Below are positions 19,557-29,200 of a stretch of 64,000 nucleotides of DNA, in pieces. Made by a program: the position numbers and the translations under genes. The stretch is from positions 42,243-106,242 of the forward strand of contig CALMVQ010000089.1 in NCBI GenBank assembly GCA_937873135.1, read 5' to 3'. The stretch's first letter is position 1; each line of letters opens with the position of its first letter. Under the pieces are notes generated by a model. That model saw only the letters and a list, made by a program, of their open reading frames with translations, ran no database searches and was not told the DNA's origin. Source of the DNA: an uncultured Scytonema sp. (GTDB taxonomy: Bacteria > Cyanobacteriota > Cyanobacteriia > Cyanobacteriales > Nostocaceae).

Positions 19557-22500
19557 TTGAACACAACTTTTAACTTACCGATGCAAACTGATATCATTGA
19601 AGGGTTTGAACTCTCACCTCAACAGCAACGTCTTTGGCTGTTGCCGCAAAATAATTTTGCTGATCGGGCTGGGCTGGCTATTTTAATTGAAGGAAACCTC
19701 AACGTCGAGGTTCTCAAAGAAGCCTTATATAAGTTGATTGATAGACATGAGATTCTGCGGACAACTTTCCATAGCGTACCCCACCAAAAGTTTCCAATTC
19801 AAAGCATCAGCGATCGCACTAGCATACAGTGGCAAGAAATGGATTTGAGGCGTTTGAGCTTTGAAAGACAGCAGGCTAAAATTGAGGAACTTTTCCAAGA
19901 AAAGGGGCAATATTCTTTTAATTTGGAGCAAGGACCTCTTGTTTGCTGTACCCTACTAACTTTGTCAGCGCAAAAGTATACTTTGCTTCTCACCCTGCCA
20001 GCTCTTTGTGCCGATCCCAGAACACTTAGGAATATAGTTGAAGAAATTAGTTCTTTATACGCTAGAAGTGGACAAAATGAATTACCCATACAGTACATGC
20101 AGTTTTCTGCTTGGCAGAATGAAATTCTAGAAGAAGAGTATACAGAAACAGGAACAGGATATTGGCAAGAAAAAAAAATTTATGATTTTCTGAATTTGAA
20201 GCTGCTTTTTGAAGCTCAGCCAGTTAAAAAGTTAGAGTTTAAACCTCAATTTTTAGCCCAGACGCTTTGTCCTGAAACTATGGCGAAAATCAAAGAGTTT
20301 GTTCAAGAACACAAAATTTCAACTTCTGTATTCTTCCTGGCTTGCTGGCAGATTTTGCTTTGGCGTCTCACCGGACAACCAAACATTGTTATAGGAACTA
20401 TCTGTGATGGCCGCTCTTATGAAGGTCTAGAGCAAGCACTTGGGCTGTTTGCCAAATACTTACCTGTTCATTGTCATCTAGAAGATGATGACTTATTCAT
20501 TAAAGTTTTGTCACAGGTAGATGAATCAATCCGCGAGGCTTACTTAGGGCAAGAGTACTTTGCTTGGGAGCAAATCGTTGGAGAATCAGAGAATTTTAAT
20601 GCCCAATCCCTCTCATTATTTTGTTTTGATTTCGAGGAACAGCGTGCCAGTTATTCTGCTGGTGAGATTTTATTTACAATTTATAAGCAGTATACCTGTA
20701 TTGACCGATTTAAAGTAAAACTTTCTTGCATTAATACTGAAGGTATTCTCAGTACAGAATTTTACTATGATTCCAGCTTATTTTCAGCGGAGACTATTGA
20801 GCGCTTAGCTGGACAGTTCCAGACATTATTAAATAGTGTTGTTAGCAATTCAAATACATCAATTAGTGAGTTGCAAATTTTGAGTGCAGTTGAACAGCAA
20901 TTAGTGGTAGAGTGGAATCATACTAAAGTTGACTATTCTCAAGATAAGTGCATTCATCAGCTGTTTGAAGCGCAGGTAGAGCAGACACCAGACACCATTG
21001 CGGTAGTGTTTGAAGACAAGCAACTAACCTACCAGGATCTGAACGTCAGAACTAATCAGCTAGCACATTACCTACAAGTACTGGGCGTTGGGCCAGAGGT
21101 AATGGTAGGGTTATTTGTTGAGCGATCGCTCGATATCGTCATTGGACTACTCGGCATCCTCAAAGCAGGCGCAGCTTACTTACCGTTAGATCCAGCGTTA
21201 CCAACAGATGCTTTAGCCTTTCGGTTGCAGGATTGCCAGGTACCAATCCTCTTAACACAACAGTTGCTAGTCGCAAAACTTCCCGAAAATGCAGCGCAAA
21301 TCATCTGCTTAGATGCAGACTGGGAACTCATTCCCCAGGAGAATCAGGAAAATCCTCAAAATTCCGTACAACCTGAAAACCTAGTTTACGGAATCTTCAC
21401 CTCTGGTTCTACAGGCAAACCCAAAGCAGTTGCTGTCGAACATAAGCAACTCGTCAATTACCTGTACGGAATTTTGGACAGACTGAACTTGCCCACAGGT
21501 GCCAGCTTTGCGACAGTTTCCACCTTTGCGGCAGACTTAGGCAACACGGTAATCTTTCCCGCCTTATGTACAGGGGGATGTCTGCATATATTGTCCCAGG
21601 AGCGAGCATCCGATCCGCAAGCACTCTTCGATTATTTTCAGCGCCATCCCATCGACTATCTCAAAATAGTTCCTTCCCACTTCGCAGCTTTTCTAGCATC
21701 CTCCCCACCACAGTCGATCCTGCCTCGCCAGTGCCTAGTTTTGGGTGGTGAAGCCAGCAGTTGGGATTTGATTAATATTATCCAGCGACAAACACCCAAC
21801 TGCCAGATTCTCAACCATTATGGTCCAACAGAAACCACTGTCGGCGTGCTAACTTACCCAGTCAACAACGGACAAGCTAGCCATAATTCACAAACGCTTC
21901 CCTTGGGAAAACCCTTAACTAACACTCAGGTTTACGTACTGGATAGCCATCTTCAACCAGTCCCCATTGGAGTACCAGGTGAACTGCACATTGGCGGTTT
22001 AGGCGTAGCTAGAGGATATATCAACCGTCCTGAATTAACCACTGAAAAGTTTATTCCCAACCCGTTTAGCAATGAACCCACTGCCCGTCTCTACAAAACT
22101 GGGGATTTGGTGTGCTATTTGTCAGACGGTAACATTGAATATCTAGGACGCATCGACCACCAAGTGAAAATCAGAGGTTTTCGCGTTGAGTTGGGAGAGA
22201 TTGAAGCCGTGCTGAGTCAGCATCCCGGTGTGGGGCAAGTCGTAGTTTTAGCTCAGGAAGATAAAACAAGCCGCCAGCGTCTAGTTGCCTATATTGTGCC
22301 GGATCGGCAAGGGGATATCACAACCAGTGATTTACGCTGCTTCTTGTCAGAAAAGCTGCCTGAGTACATGATTCCGTCTGCCTTTTTGCTACTTAAATCA
22401 CTGCCCCTAACAACGAATGGCAAGGTGGATCGTCAAGCGTTGCTAAGCTTTAACCTGAATGATTCTGAGTTGAACGCTAATTTTTTGGCACCTCGGACTG

Positions 22501-22814
22501 CCGCAGAAAACGTTGTAGCAGATATATGGAAACAAGTTCTTGGTGTTCATCAAATAGGTATCCACGACAATTTTTTTGAGTTGGGCGGTCATTCGCTGCT
22601 AGCCACTCAGGTTTTCCTCAAGCTGCACAAAATTTTTCAAGTAAAGTTATCACTGCGCCATCTGTTTGAGACACCTACGGTCGAAGGTATAGTCAACGTT
22701 ATTGAACAAAACCGGGGAGGGGGTGAAGTTGTTGAAAAGATTGCTGAGACTTTAATAGAAGTGAAAAAACTCTCGCTACAAGTGAAAAAGACGTTGGCAA
22801 AAGAAAAAACTTGA
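19557..22814 (+). CDS. NRPS module: degenerate C (interface-like)-A(Asp/Asn)-T
   Basis: A 1085-residue single module. I favour the TTG start because its N-terminus (NTTFNLP before IIEGFELSPQQ) matches that of the paralogue at 38181 (TATLN before IEGFELSPQQ). Residues about 15-440 have the condensation fold, but where HHxxxDG belongs there is LPALCADPRTL (about 147-157), so peptide-bond catalysis is unlikely. The adenylation domain (about 455-960, TSGSTGKPKA near 614) has pocket D-L-T-K-V-G-H-V-G, the Asp/Asn-type code. The carrier is NFFELGGHS, Ser about 1012. Known beta-hydroxy-Asp synthetases use a condensation-like interface domain to recruit the hydroxylase. The placement right after the C-hydroxylase and asnB genes fits that role. 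Confidence 0.88.
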   Translation: MNTTFNLPMQTDIIEGFELSPQQQRLWLLPQNNFADRAGLAILIEGNLNVEVLKEALYKLIDRHEILRTTFHSVPHQKFPIQSISDRTSIQWQEMDLRRLSFERQQAKIEELFQEKGQYSFNLEQGPLVCCTLLTLSAQKYTLLLTLPALCADPRTLRNIVEEISSLYARSGQNELPIQYMQFSAWQNEILEEEYTETGTGYWQEKKIYDFLNLKLLFEAQPVKKLEFKPQFLAQTLCPETMAKIKEFVQEHKISTSVFFLACWQILLWRLTGQPNIVIGTICDGRSYEGLEQALGLFAKYLPVHCHLEDDDLFIKVLSQVDESIREAYLGQEYFAWEQIVGESENFNAQSLSLFCFDFEEQRASYSAGEILFTIYKQYTCIDRFKVKLSCINTEGILSTEFYYDSSLFSAETIERLAGQFQTLLNSVVSNSNTSISELQILSAVEQQLVVEWNHTKVDYSQDKCIHQLFEAQVEQTPDTIAVVFEDKQLTYQDLNVRTNQLAHYLQVLGVGPEVMVGLFVERSLDIVIGLLGILKAGAAYLPLDPALPTDALAFRLQDCQVPILLTQQLLVAKLPENAAQIICLDADWELIPQENQENPQNSVQPENLVYGIFTSGSTGKPKAVAVEHKQLVNYLYGILDRLNLPTGASFATVSTFAADLGNTVIFPALCTGGCLHILSQERASDPQALFDYFQRHPIDYLKIVPSHFAAFLASSPPQSILPRQCLVLGGEASSWDLINIIQRQTPNCQILNHYGPTETTVGVLTYPVNNGQASHNSQTLPLGKPLTNTQVYVLDSHLQPVPIGVPGELHIGGLGVARGYINRPELTTEKFIPNPFSNEPTARLYKTGDLVCYLSDGNIEYLGRIDHQVKIRGFRVELGEIEAVLSQHPGVGQVVVLAQEDKTSRQRLVAYIVPDRQGDITTSDLRCFLSEKLPEYMIPSAFLLLKSLPLTTNGKVDRQALLSFNLNDSELNANFLAPRTAAENVVADIWKQVLGVHQIGIHDNFFELGGHSLLATQVFLKLHKIFQVKLSLRHLFETPTVEGIVNVIEQNRGGGEVVEKIAETLIEVKKLSLQVKKTLAKEKT

Positions 22815-22832
22815 TATACGGAGGAGAACAGT

Positions 22833-25800
22833 ATGAGCGAGCTTCTTGGGCAAATAGGCGATCTTTCACCAGAGGAACACGAGCTTTTTCAGCTGCTACT
22901 TGAGGAAAAAGGGATAGATACCAGAGGAACACAAACTATTCCTCTGAGGACAGAGACTAGCCCTTGCCAGCTTTCTTTTGCACAAGCTAGGTTGTGGTTT
23001 CTCAGCCAGTTGGACCCTGATAGCCCTCTTTACAATATGCCCGCTGCCGTGCGCTTGATTGGAGCGCTCAACGTTGCGGCACTGAAACAGATTTTTAATG
23101 AAATTGTGCGGCGACATGAAGTCTTACGAACAACTTTTGTCATCGTCAATGGGCAACCAGTCCAAGTCATTGCTCCTACTTTAATCCTGCCCTTGCCTGT
23201 CGTGAACTTACAAGAGTTACCCGAGCTTGAGCGTGAAGCTGAAGTTTTACGGCTAGCCACTTCCGTTGCACAGCGACCCTTCGATTTGACTCAGGGTCCA
23301 TTGCTACGGACAACTCTGCTACAGTTAGGCGCAGCAGAGTACGTACTACTGTTTACAATGCATCATATTATCTCCGATGGCTGGTCGATAGAGGTCCTCA
23401 TCCAGGAAGTTGTCGTTTTGTACGAAGTATTTTGCAGTGGGAAACCCTCACCACTGGCGGATCTGCCTATCCAGTATGCAGACTTTGCCATTTGGCAGCG
23501 TCAGTGGTTACAGGGAGAAGTTATGGCAAATCAGTTAGCCTATTGGCAGCAGCAACTGAGTCATCATCCCCCTGTGCTACAGCTACCGACCGACCGTCCT
23601 CGCCCTGTAGTCCAGAGCTTCCGTGGTTCCACGAAATCGTTCTCTCTTTCTACTAAACTTACGGACGCACTCAAGGTTCTGAGCCAGGGGGAGGAGGCGA
23701 CCTTGTTCATGACGCTGCTGGCAGCATTCCAAACATTGCTTTATCGCTATACTGGTCAGGAAGACATACTGGTGGGATCTCCGATCGCGAACCGCGATCG
23801 CTTTGAAACCGATGCACTAATAGGTTTTTTTGTCAATACTTTGGTTCTGCGTACTGACCTGTCAGGCAACCCGAGTTTCCGAGAGTTACTGGCTCGGGTG
23901 CGTGAGATGGCATTGTCAGCCTATGAGCATCAAGAGATGCCTTTTGAGCAACTGGTGGCAGAACTACAGCCCGAACGGGACTTGAGCCGTAATCCACTCA
24001 TTCAAGTGATGTTCACCCTTCAAAATGCTCCGGTGCCAGTCATGGAGTTTGCGGGTTTAACCTTAAGTCCAGTGGAATTTGACAGTGGCATGACAAAGTT
24101 TGATTTGATACTCACTTTATCCGAAACACCCGAGGGTCTAACTGGTAGGCTTGAGTACAATACAGACCTATTTGATGCCGCCACGATCGCCAAGATGGTG
24201 AGATATTTTCAGACTTTGCTGACAGGAATTGTGAGTGATCCAGACCAATCTATTTTGAACTTGCCACTGTTGACCACTGCCGAGCGGCATCAGTTGTTAG
24301 TGGAGTGGAACGACAATCAGATAGATTATCCCCAGGACAAGTGTATCCATCAGTTGTTTGAAGCTCAGGTGGAACGAACTCCGGATGCTGTAGCTGTGGT
24401 GTTTGAAGAGCAGCAGTTGACTTACCAGCAGTTGAACCAAAGAGCAAATCAACTGGCGCATTACCTGAGGACTCTGGGTGTAAAACCGGAGGTGCTAGTG
24501 GGCTTGTGCTTGGAGCGATCTTTGGAGATGGTGGTGGGACTTTTAGGTATCCTCAAAGCAGGTGGTACCTATGTGCCGCTAGATCCGGCCGATCCGCAGG
24601 AGCGACTGGCTTTTATGTTGGAGGATGCTCGGGTAGCAGTACTAATTCAACAGCAGAAAGTTGAGGGGCTACCGGAACATAAGGCGCGGGTGGTTTTTTT
24701 AGACGCAGACTGGCAGGTGATCGCCCAACACAGCGAGGAGAACTTTGTCGGAGGGGTGACGATCGACAACTTGGCTTACGTCATCTATACCTCGGGTTCG
24801 ACAGGGAGGTCAAAGGGTGTGATGAACACCCACCACGGACTTTGCAATCGCTTGCTCTGGATGCAGGATGCTTACCGATTAACTACAGCTGACGGTGTGC
24901 TGCATAAAACTCCCTTCAGCTTTGATGTTTCGATCTGGGAGTTGTTGTGGCCATTGTTGAGTGGAGCACAATTGGTTGTAGCCCGACCGGAAGGTCATAA
25001 AGACAGTGCCTATCTCGTCAAACTGATTACTGAGCAACAGATTACTACACTTCATTTCGTCCCTCCTATGCTCCAGGTTTTTTTGGCAGAGCAGGGACTG
25101 GAGGCATGTGGCTGCCTAAAGCGTGTCATCTGTAGTGGCGACGCACTGCCGTTTGAACTTCAAAAACGCTTCTTTGCTCGTCTAAAAACAGAACTGCATA
25201 ATCTTTATGGACCGACAGAAGCAGCCATTGAGGTAACTTTCTGGGCTTGTAAGCACCAGACTACTCAACGAATTGTTCCCATCGGTCGCCCGATTGCCAA
25301 CACACAGATATATCTGCTTGATACTCAGCTACAGCCGATCCCCATTGGTGTACCAGGTGAGCTGCACATTGGGGGTGCCCCTTTGGCTAGGGGCTATCTG
25401 AACCGTCCCGAGCTAACGACCGAGAAGTTTATTGCCAACCCCTTTAGTCAACAGCCTGGAGAGCGGTTGTACAAGACTGGGGATTTGGCTCGCTATTGTC
25501 TTGATGGTAACATTGAGTTTTTGGGACGGATTGACCATCAGGTAAAAATTCGCGGCTTCCGCATTGAGCTTGGAGAAATTGAGGCAGTGTTGAGTCAACA
25601 CAGAGCGGTGCGGGAGGCGGTTGTTCTTGCCCAAGAGGAAGAAACTGGCAACAAATACCTTGTAGCCTATGTAGTACCAAAACAGGAGTCAGCCCTTTCT
25701 ATAAGTGAATTACGGAGCTTACTGAGGGAAAAGTTACCTGAATATATGCTGCCATCGGCTTTTGTAAAGCTAGACACCTTACCGCTCTTACCCAACGGTA

Positions 25801-26210
25801 AGGTAGACCGCAAGGCACTGCCAGCACCTGAAAGATATCGTCCGGAGTTGGAAACGGCTTACCAGGCACCCCAGACCGAAACGGAACGTCTCATTGCTAC
25901 TGTTTGGCAAGAAAAGCTTCAGGTAGAAAAGGTCGGTATTTATGACAATTTCTTTGATTTGGGGGGTCATTCATTACTTGTAATCCAAATTCATAGCAAA
26001 TTACGAGAAATTTTTGAGCAAGAGCTATCAATTGTTCACCTTTTTAAATACCCAACTATAAACTCTTTAGCTAAATATTTAAGTCAAAAGCAAACTAAAA
26101 AACCAGCTGAGCGGTCAAGCCAAGAACGGGCGCTTAACCGTAGCTCCAGTCAAGCTTTAATAAATCAACAAAGTCAACTTAGGCAACAACATCGATCGCC
26201 GAAAAAATAG
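22833..26210 (+). CDS. NRPS module: C-A(Ser)-T
   Basis: A 1125-residue module with a GGAGGAG ribosome site and an 18-base gap from the previous gene, so translation is probably coupled. The N-terminal 30 residues form a short helix. The condensation domain (about 45-480) is of LCL appearance (LSFAQARLWFLSQL) and has an intact HHIISDGWS near 177. The adenylation domain (about 510-1020, YTSGSTGRSKG near 650) has pocket D-V-W-H-I-S-L-I-E, a serine code with Glu in place of the usual Asp at the last variable site. The carrier domain has NFFDLGGHS (Ser about 1047). A basic, Gln/Ser-rich tail of about 35 residues follows and may dock onto the PKS. Predicted role: adds Ser to the growing chain. Confidence 0.93.
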   Translation: MSELLGQIGDLSPEEHELFQLLLEEKGIDTRGTQTIPLRTETSPCQLSFAQARLWFLSQLDPDSPLYNMPAAVRLIGALNVAALKQIFNEIVRRHEVLRTTFVIVNGQPVQVIAPTLILPLPVVNLQELPELEREAEVLRLATSVAQRPFDLTQGPLLRTTLLQLGAAEYVLLFTMHHIISDGWSIEVLIQEVVVLYEVFCSGKPSPLADLPIQYADFAIWQRQWLQGEVMANQLAYWQQQLSHHPPVLQLPTDRPRPVVQSFRGSTKSFSLSTKLTDALKVLSQGEEATLFMTLLAAFQTLLYRYTGQEDILVGSPIANRDRFETDALIGFFVNTLVLRTDLSGNPSFRELLARVREMALSAYEHQEMPFEQLVAELQPERDLSRNPLIQVMFTLQNAPVPVMEFAGLTLSPVEFDSGMTKFDLILTLSETPEGLTGRLEYNTDLFDAATIAKMVRYFQTLLTGIVSDPDQSILNLPLLTTAERHQLLVEWNDNQIDYPQDKCIHQLFEAQVERTPDAVAVVFEEQQLTYQQLNQRANQLAHYLRTLGVKPEVLVGLCLERSLEMVVGLLGILKAGGTYVPLDPADPQERLAFMLEDARVAVLIQQQKVEGLPEHKARVVFLDADWQVIAQHSEENFVGGVTIDNLAYVIYTSGSTGRSKGVMNTHHGLCNRLLWMQDAYRLTTADGVLHKTPFSFDVSIWELLWPLLSGAQLVVARPEGHKDSAYLVKLITEQQITTLHFVPPMLQVFLAEQGLEACGCLKRVICSGDALPFELQKRFFARLKTELHNLYGPTEAAIEVTFWACKHQTTQRIVPIGRPIANTQIYLLDTQLQPIPIGVPGELHIGGAPLARGYLNRPELTTEKFIANPFSQQPGERLYKTGDLARYCLDGNIEFLGRIDHQVKIRGFRIELGEIEAVLSQHRAVREAVVLAQEEETGNKYLVAYVVPKQESALSISELRSLLREKLPEYMLPSAFVKLDTLPLLPNGKVDRKALPAPERYRPELETAYQAPQTETERLIATVWQEKLQVEKVGIYDNFFDLGGHSLLVIQIHSKLREIFEQELSIVHLFKYPTINSLAKYLSQKQTKKPAERSSQERALNRSSSQALINQQSQLRQQHRSPKK

Positions 26211-26223
26211 TGAGTATTCTTCA

Positions 26224-29200
26224 ATGAACGACTTGCATTCACCTAATTCAATTTCTCAGTCAGAAATAGCCATCATCGGTATGTCTGGTCGGTTTCCAGG
26301 AGCCAAAGATGTTAATACGTTTTGGCAAAATTTGCGAGCCGGGGTTGAGTCTATTTCAATTTTTTCTAAGCAGGAACTAGAGTCAAATGGCATTGACCAT
26401 ACTGTGTTAAATAGCCCGAGCTATGTAAGAGCACGCGCTGTCTTGGAAGATGTAGAACTGTTTGACGCTTCATTTTTCGGCTTTAGTGCTAGAGAAGCTG
26501 AAATCATGGATCCACAACACCGCCTATTCTTAGAGTGTGCTAGTGAAGCTCTTGAAAGTGCTGGTTATGATGCTGAAACTTACAGGGGTGCGATCGCTGT
26601 TTACGCTGGTGCAAGTATCAGCACTTATCTGTTGTTCAATCTTTATTCAAACCGAGACCTTTTAGAATCAGTCGGCAGTTTTCAAGTATTACTTGGAAAT
26701 AATAAAGATTCTTTACCTACATATGTCTCTTACAAGCTAAACTTAAAGGGGCCAAGTGTCAATGTTCAAACTACCTGCTCCACTTCACTAGTTTCCGTCC
26801 ACCTAGCCTGCCAAAGCTTGCTTAGTGGTGAATGTGATATAGCTTTGGCAGGAGGAGTTTCAGTTAGGGTTCCACAAAAGGCTGGCTATTTTTATCAAGA
26901 GGGAGGGATTTCTTCGCCCGATGGACACTGCAGAGCTTTTGATGCAAAAGCTCAGGGAACAGTTAGCGGTGACGGTGTAGGAATTGTTGTCTTGAAACGG
27001 CTGGTAAATGCCCTTGCCGATGGAGATTGTATTCATGCGATTATCAAAGGTTCAGCAATCAATAACGATGGTTCTGTGAAAGTTGGTTATACAGCACCTA
27101 GTGTAGATGGTCAGGCGGCGGTGATTTCAGAAGCTCAGGCTATAGCCGCGATTGAACCCGAGACTGTCACTTATATAGAAGCGCACGGAACTGGAACAGC
27201 TTTAGGCGATCCAATTGAAGTCGCTGCCCTGACAGAGGCTTTTCGCACCAGAACCGAGGCAAAGGGCTTCTGTGCTATTGGTTCGTTGAAAACTAATATC
27301 GGACATTTGGATGCAGCAGCAGGTGTGGCGGGTTTAATCAAGACAGTGTTGGCGCTTAAACACAAGTTGTTGCCACCCAGTTTGCATTTTGAAGAACCCA
27401 ACCCTAAGATAGATTTTACCAACAGCCCCTTTTACGTCAAGACCTCACTTTCGGAATGGAAAACAAATGGAAATCCTCGTCGAGCTGGTGTCAGTTCCTT
27501 TGGTATTGGGGGCACCAATGCACATGTTGTTCTCGAAGAAGCTCAGAGAGTAAAAACCTCTGGAGAATCCAGATCAAAGCAACTGTTGGTGCTATCTGCG
27601 AAAACCGATTCTGCGCTCGATACTGCAACCAAAAATTTGGTCGAGCACTTAAAGCAGCATCCCGATCTCAACCTTGCTGATGTGGCTTACACTTACCATA
27701 TTGGTCGAAGAGCTTTCAAGCATAGACGGATGGTTGTTTGTCAAAACCTTGAAGATGCTGCAAATGCGCTCTTAACCTTGGATGCGAAACGAGTTTTTAC
27801 AAATTTCCAAGAGTCCGGGGAGCAGCCTGTCGTGTTTATGTTTTCAGGACAGGGTTCTCAGTACGTAAATATGGGTAAACAACTTTACCAGAGTGAGCCG
27901 ATCTTCAAAGAGCAAATTGATGATTGTTCATATCTTCTGGAACCTCACATTAGAGTGGATTTGCGGAGTTTACTGTATCCTAAGGAACAGCAATATCAAG
28001 ATGCGGCACAGCAGTTGCTACAAACAGCGATTGCCCAAGCAACGCTGTTTGTGATAGAATACTCACTGGCTAAGTTGTGGATGGCGTGGGGCGTGCATCC
28101 AGAGGCAATGATTGGTCACAGCATTGGGGAATACGTAGCTGCCACAGTCGCTGGAGTTTTCTCACTTGAAGACGCCCTTGCACTGGTGGCGAATAGAGGA
28201 AAACTGATGCAGCAGTGCAAGCGTGGAGGAATGCTCTCGGTTCAACTTCCCCAACAGTCGGTGCAACCTCTGTTGGGAAGAGAACTGTCAATAGCTGCAA
28301 GCAATGCACCTTCTTACTGTGTGGTGTCGGGTACAATCCAAGCGGTAGAGCAATTACAACAGCAGCTACAAGAAAAAGGCGTAAGCTGTCGGCGACTACA
28401 TACGAATCATGCCTTTCATTCTCAAATGATGGAACCAATCATTGAGCCATTCACCCAGTTATTACAAAACGTCACACTTAATCCCCCGAAAATTCCTTTT
28501 ATCTCCAATGTTAGTGGAACTTGGATTACTGCAACCCAAGCCGCAGACCCTGACTACTGGGTTTGCCATTTACGGCAACCAGTGCGTTTTAACGAAGGGA
28601 TTGCTGAGTTACTGACAACACATGAGCGTATCTTCTTGGAAGTGGGACCAGGGCGGACGTTAAGCACTTTTGTAAAACAGCATCGGACAGAAGAATTGGT
28701 GGCATTGACATCGCTACGCCATCCACAGGAGCAACAGTCAGATGTAGCATTTTTACTCAACACTTTGGGTCGGCTGTGGCTTTTCGGTGTTAAAATCGAT
28801 TGGTCAGGTTTTTACACCCATGAACGGCGTCATCGTATTCCCTTACCAACGTATCCATTTGAGCGCCAGCGTTACTGGATTGAAGCAAACCCTGAAGCTG
28901 CCCTAGCTAGGGTATCACAAAAATCATTAGACAAAAAGTCAAATATTGCCGACTGGTTTTACATTCCTTCTTGGAAACGCTCCTCGCAGCCTGTACAGGG
29001 GCGATATATGGCATCAAAACCAGCGCAAAAGTTGTGCTGGTTGGTCTTTGTTGATACTGTTGAGGTAGGTTCACAAATTGCCAAACGACTCGAACTTGAG
29101 GGTCATAATGTCATCACTGTAACGGTGGGAGAGCAGTTTACCAAGCTGAGCGAATGTTCTACGGACAGACTGTGCCAACGTGCTTACGCGATTAATCCAC

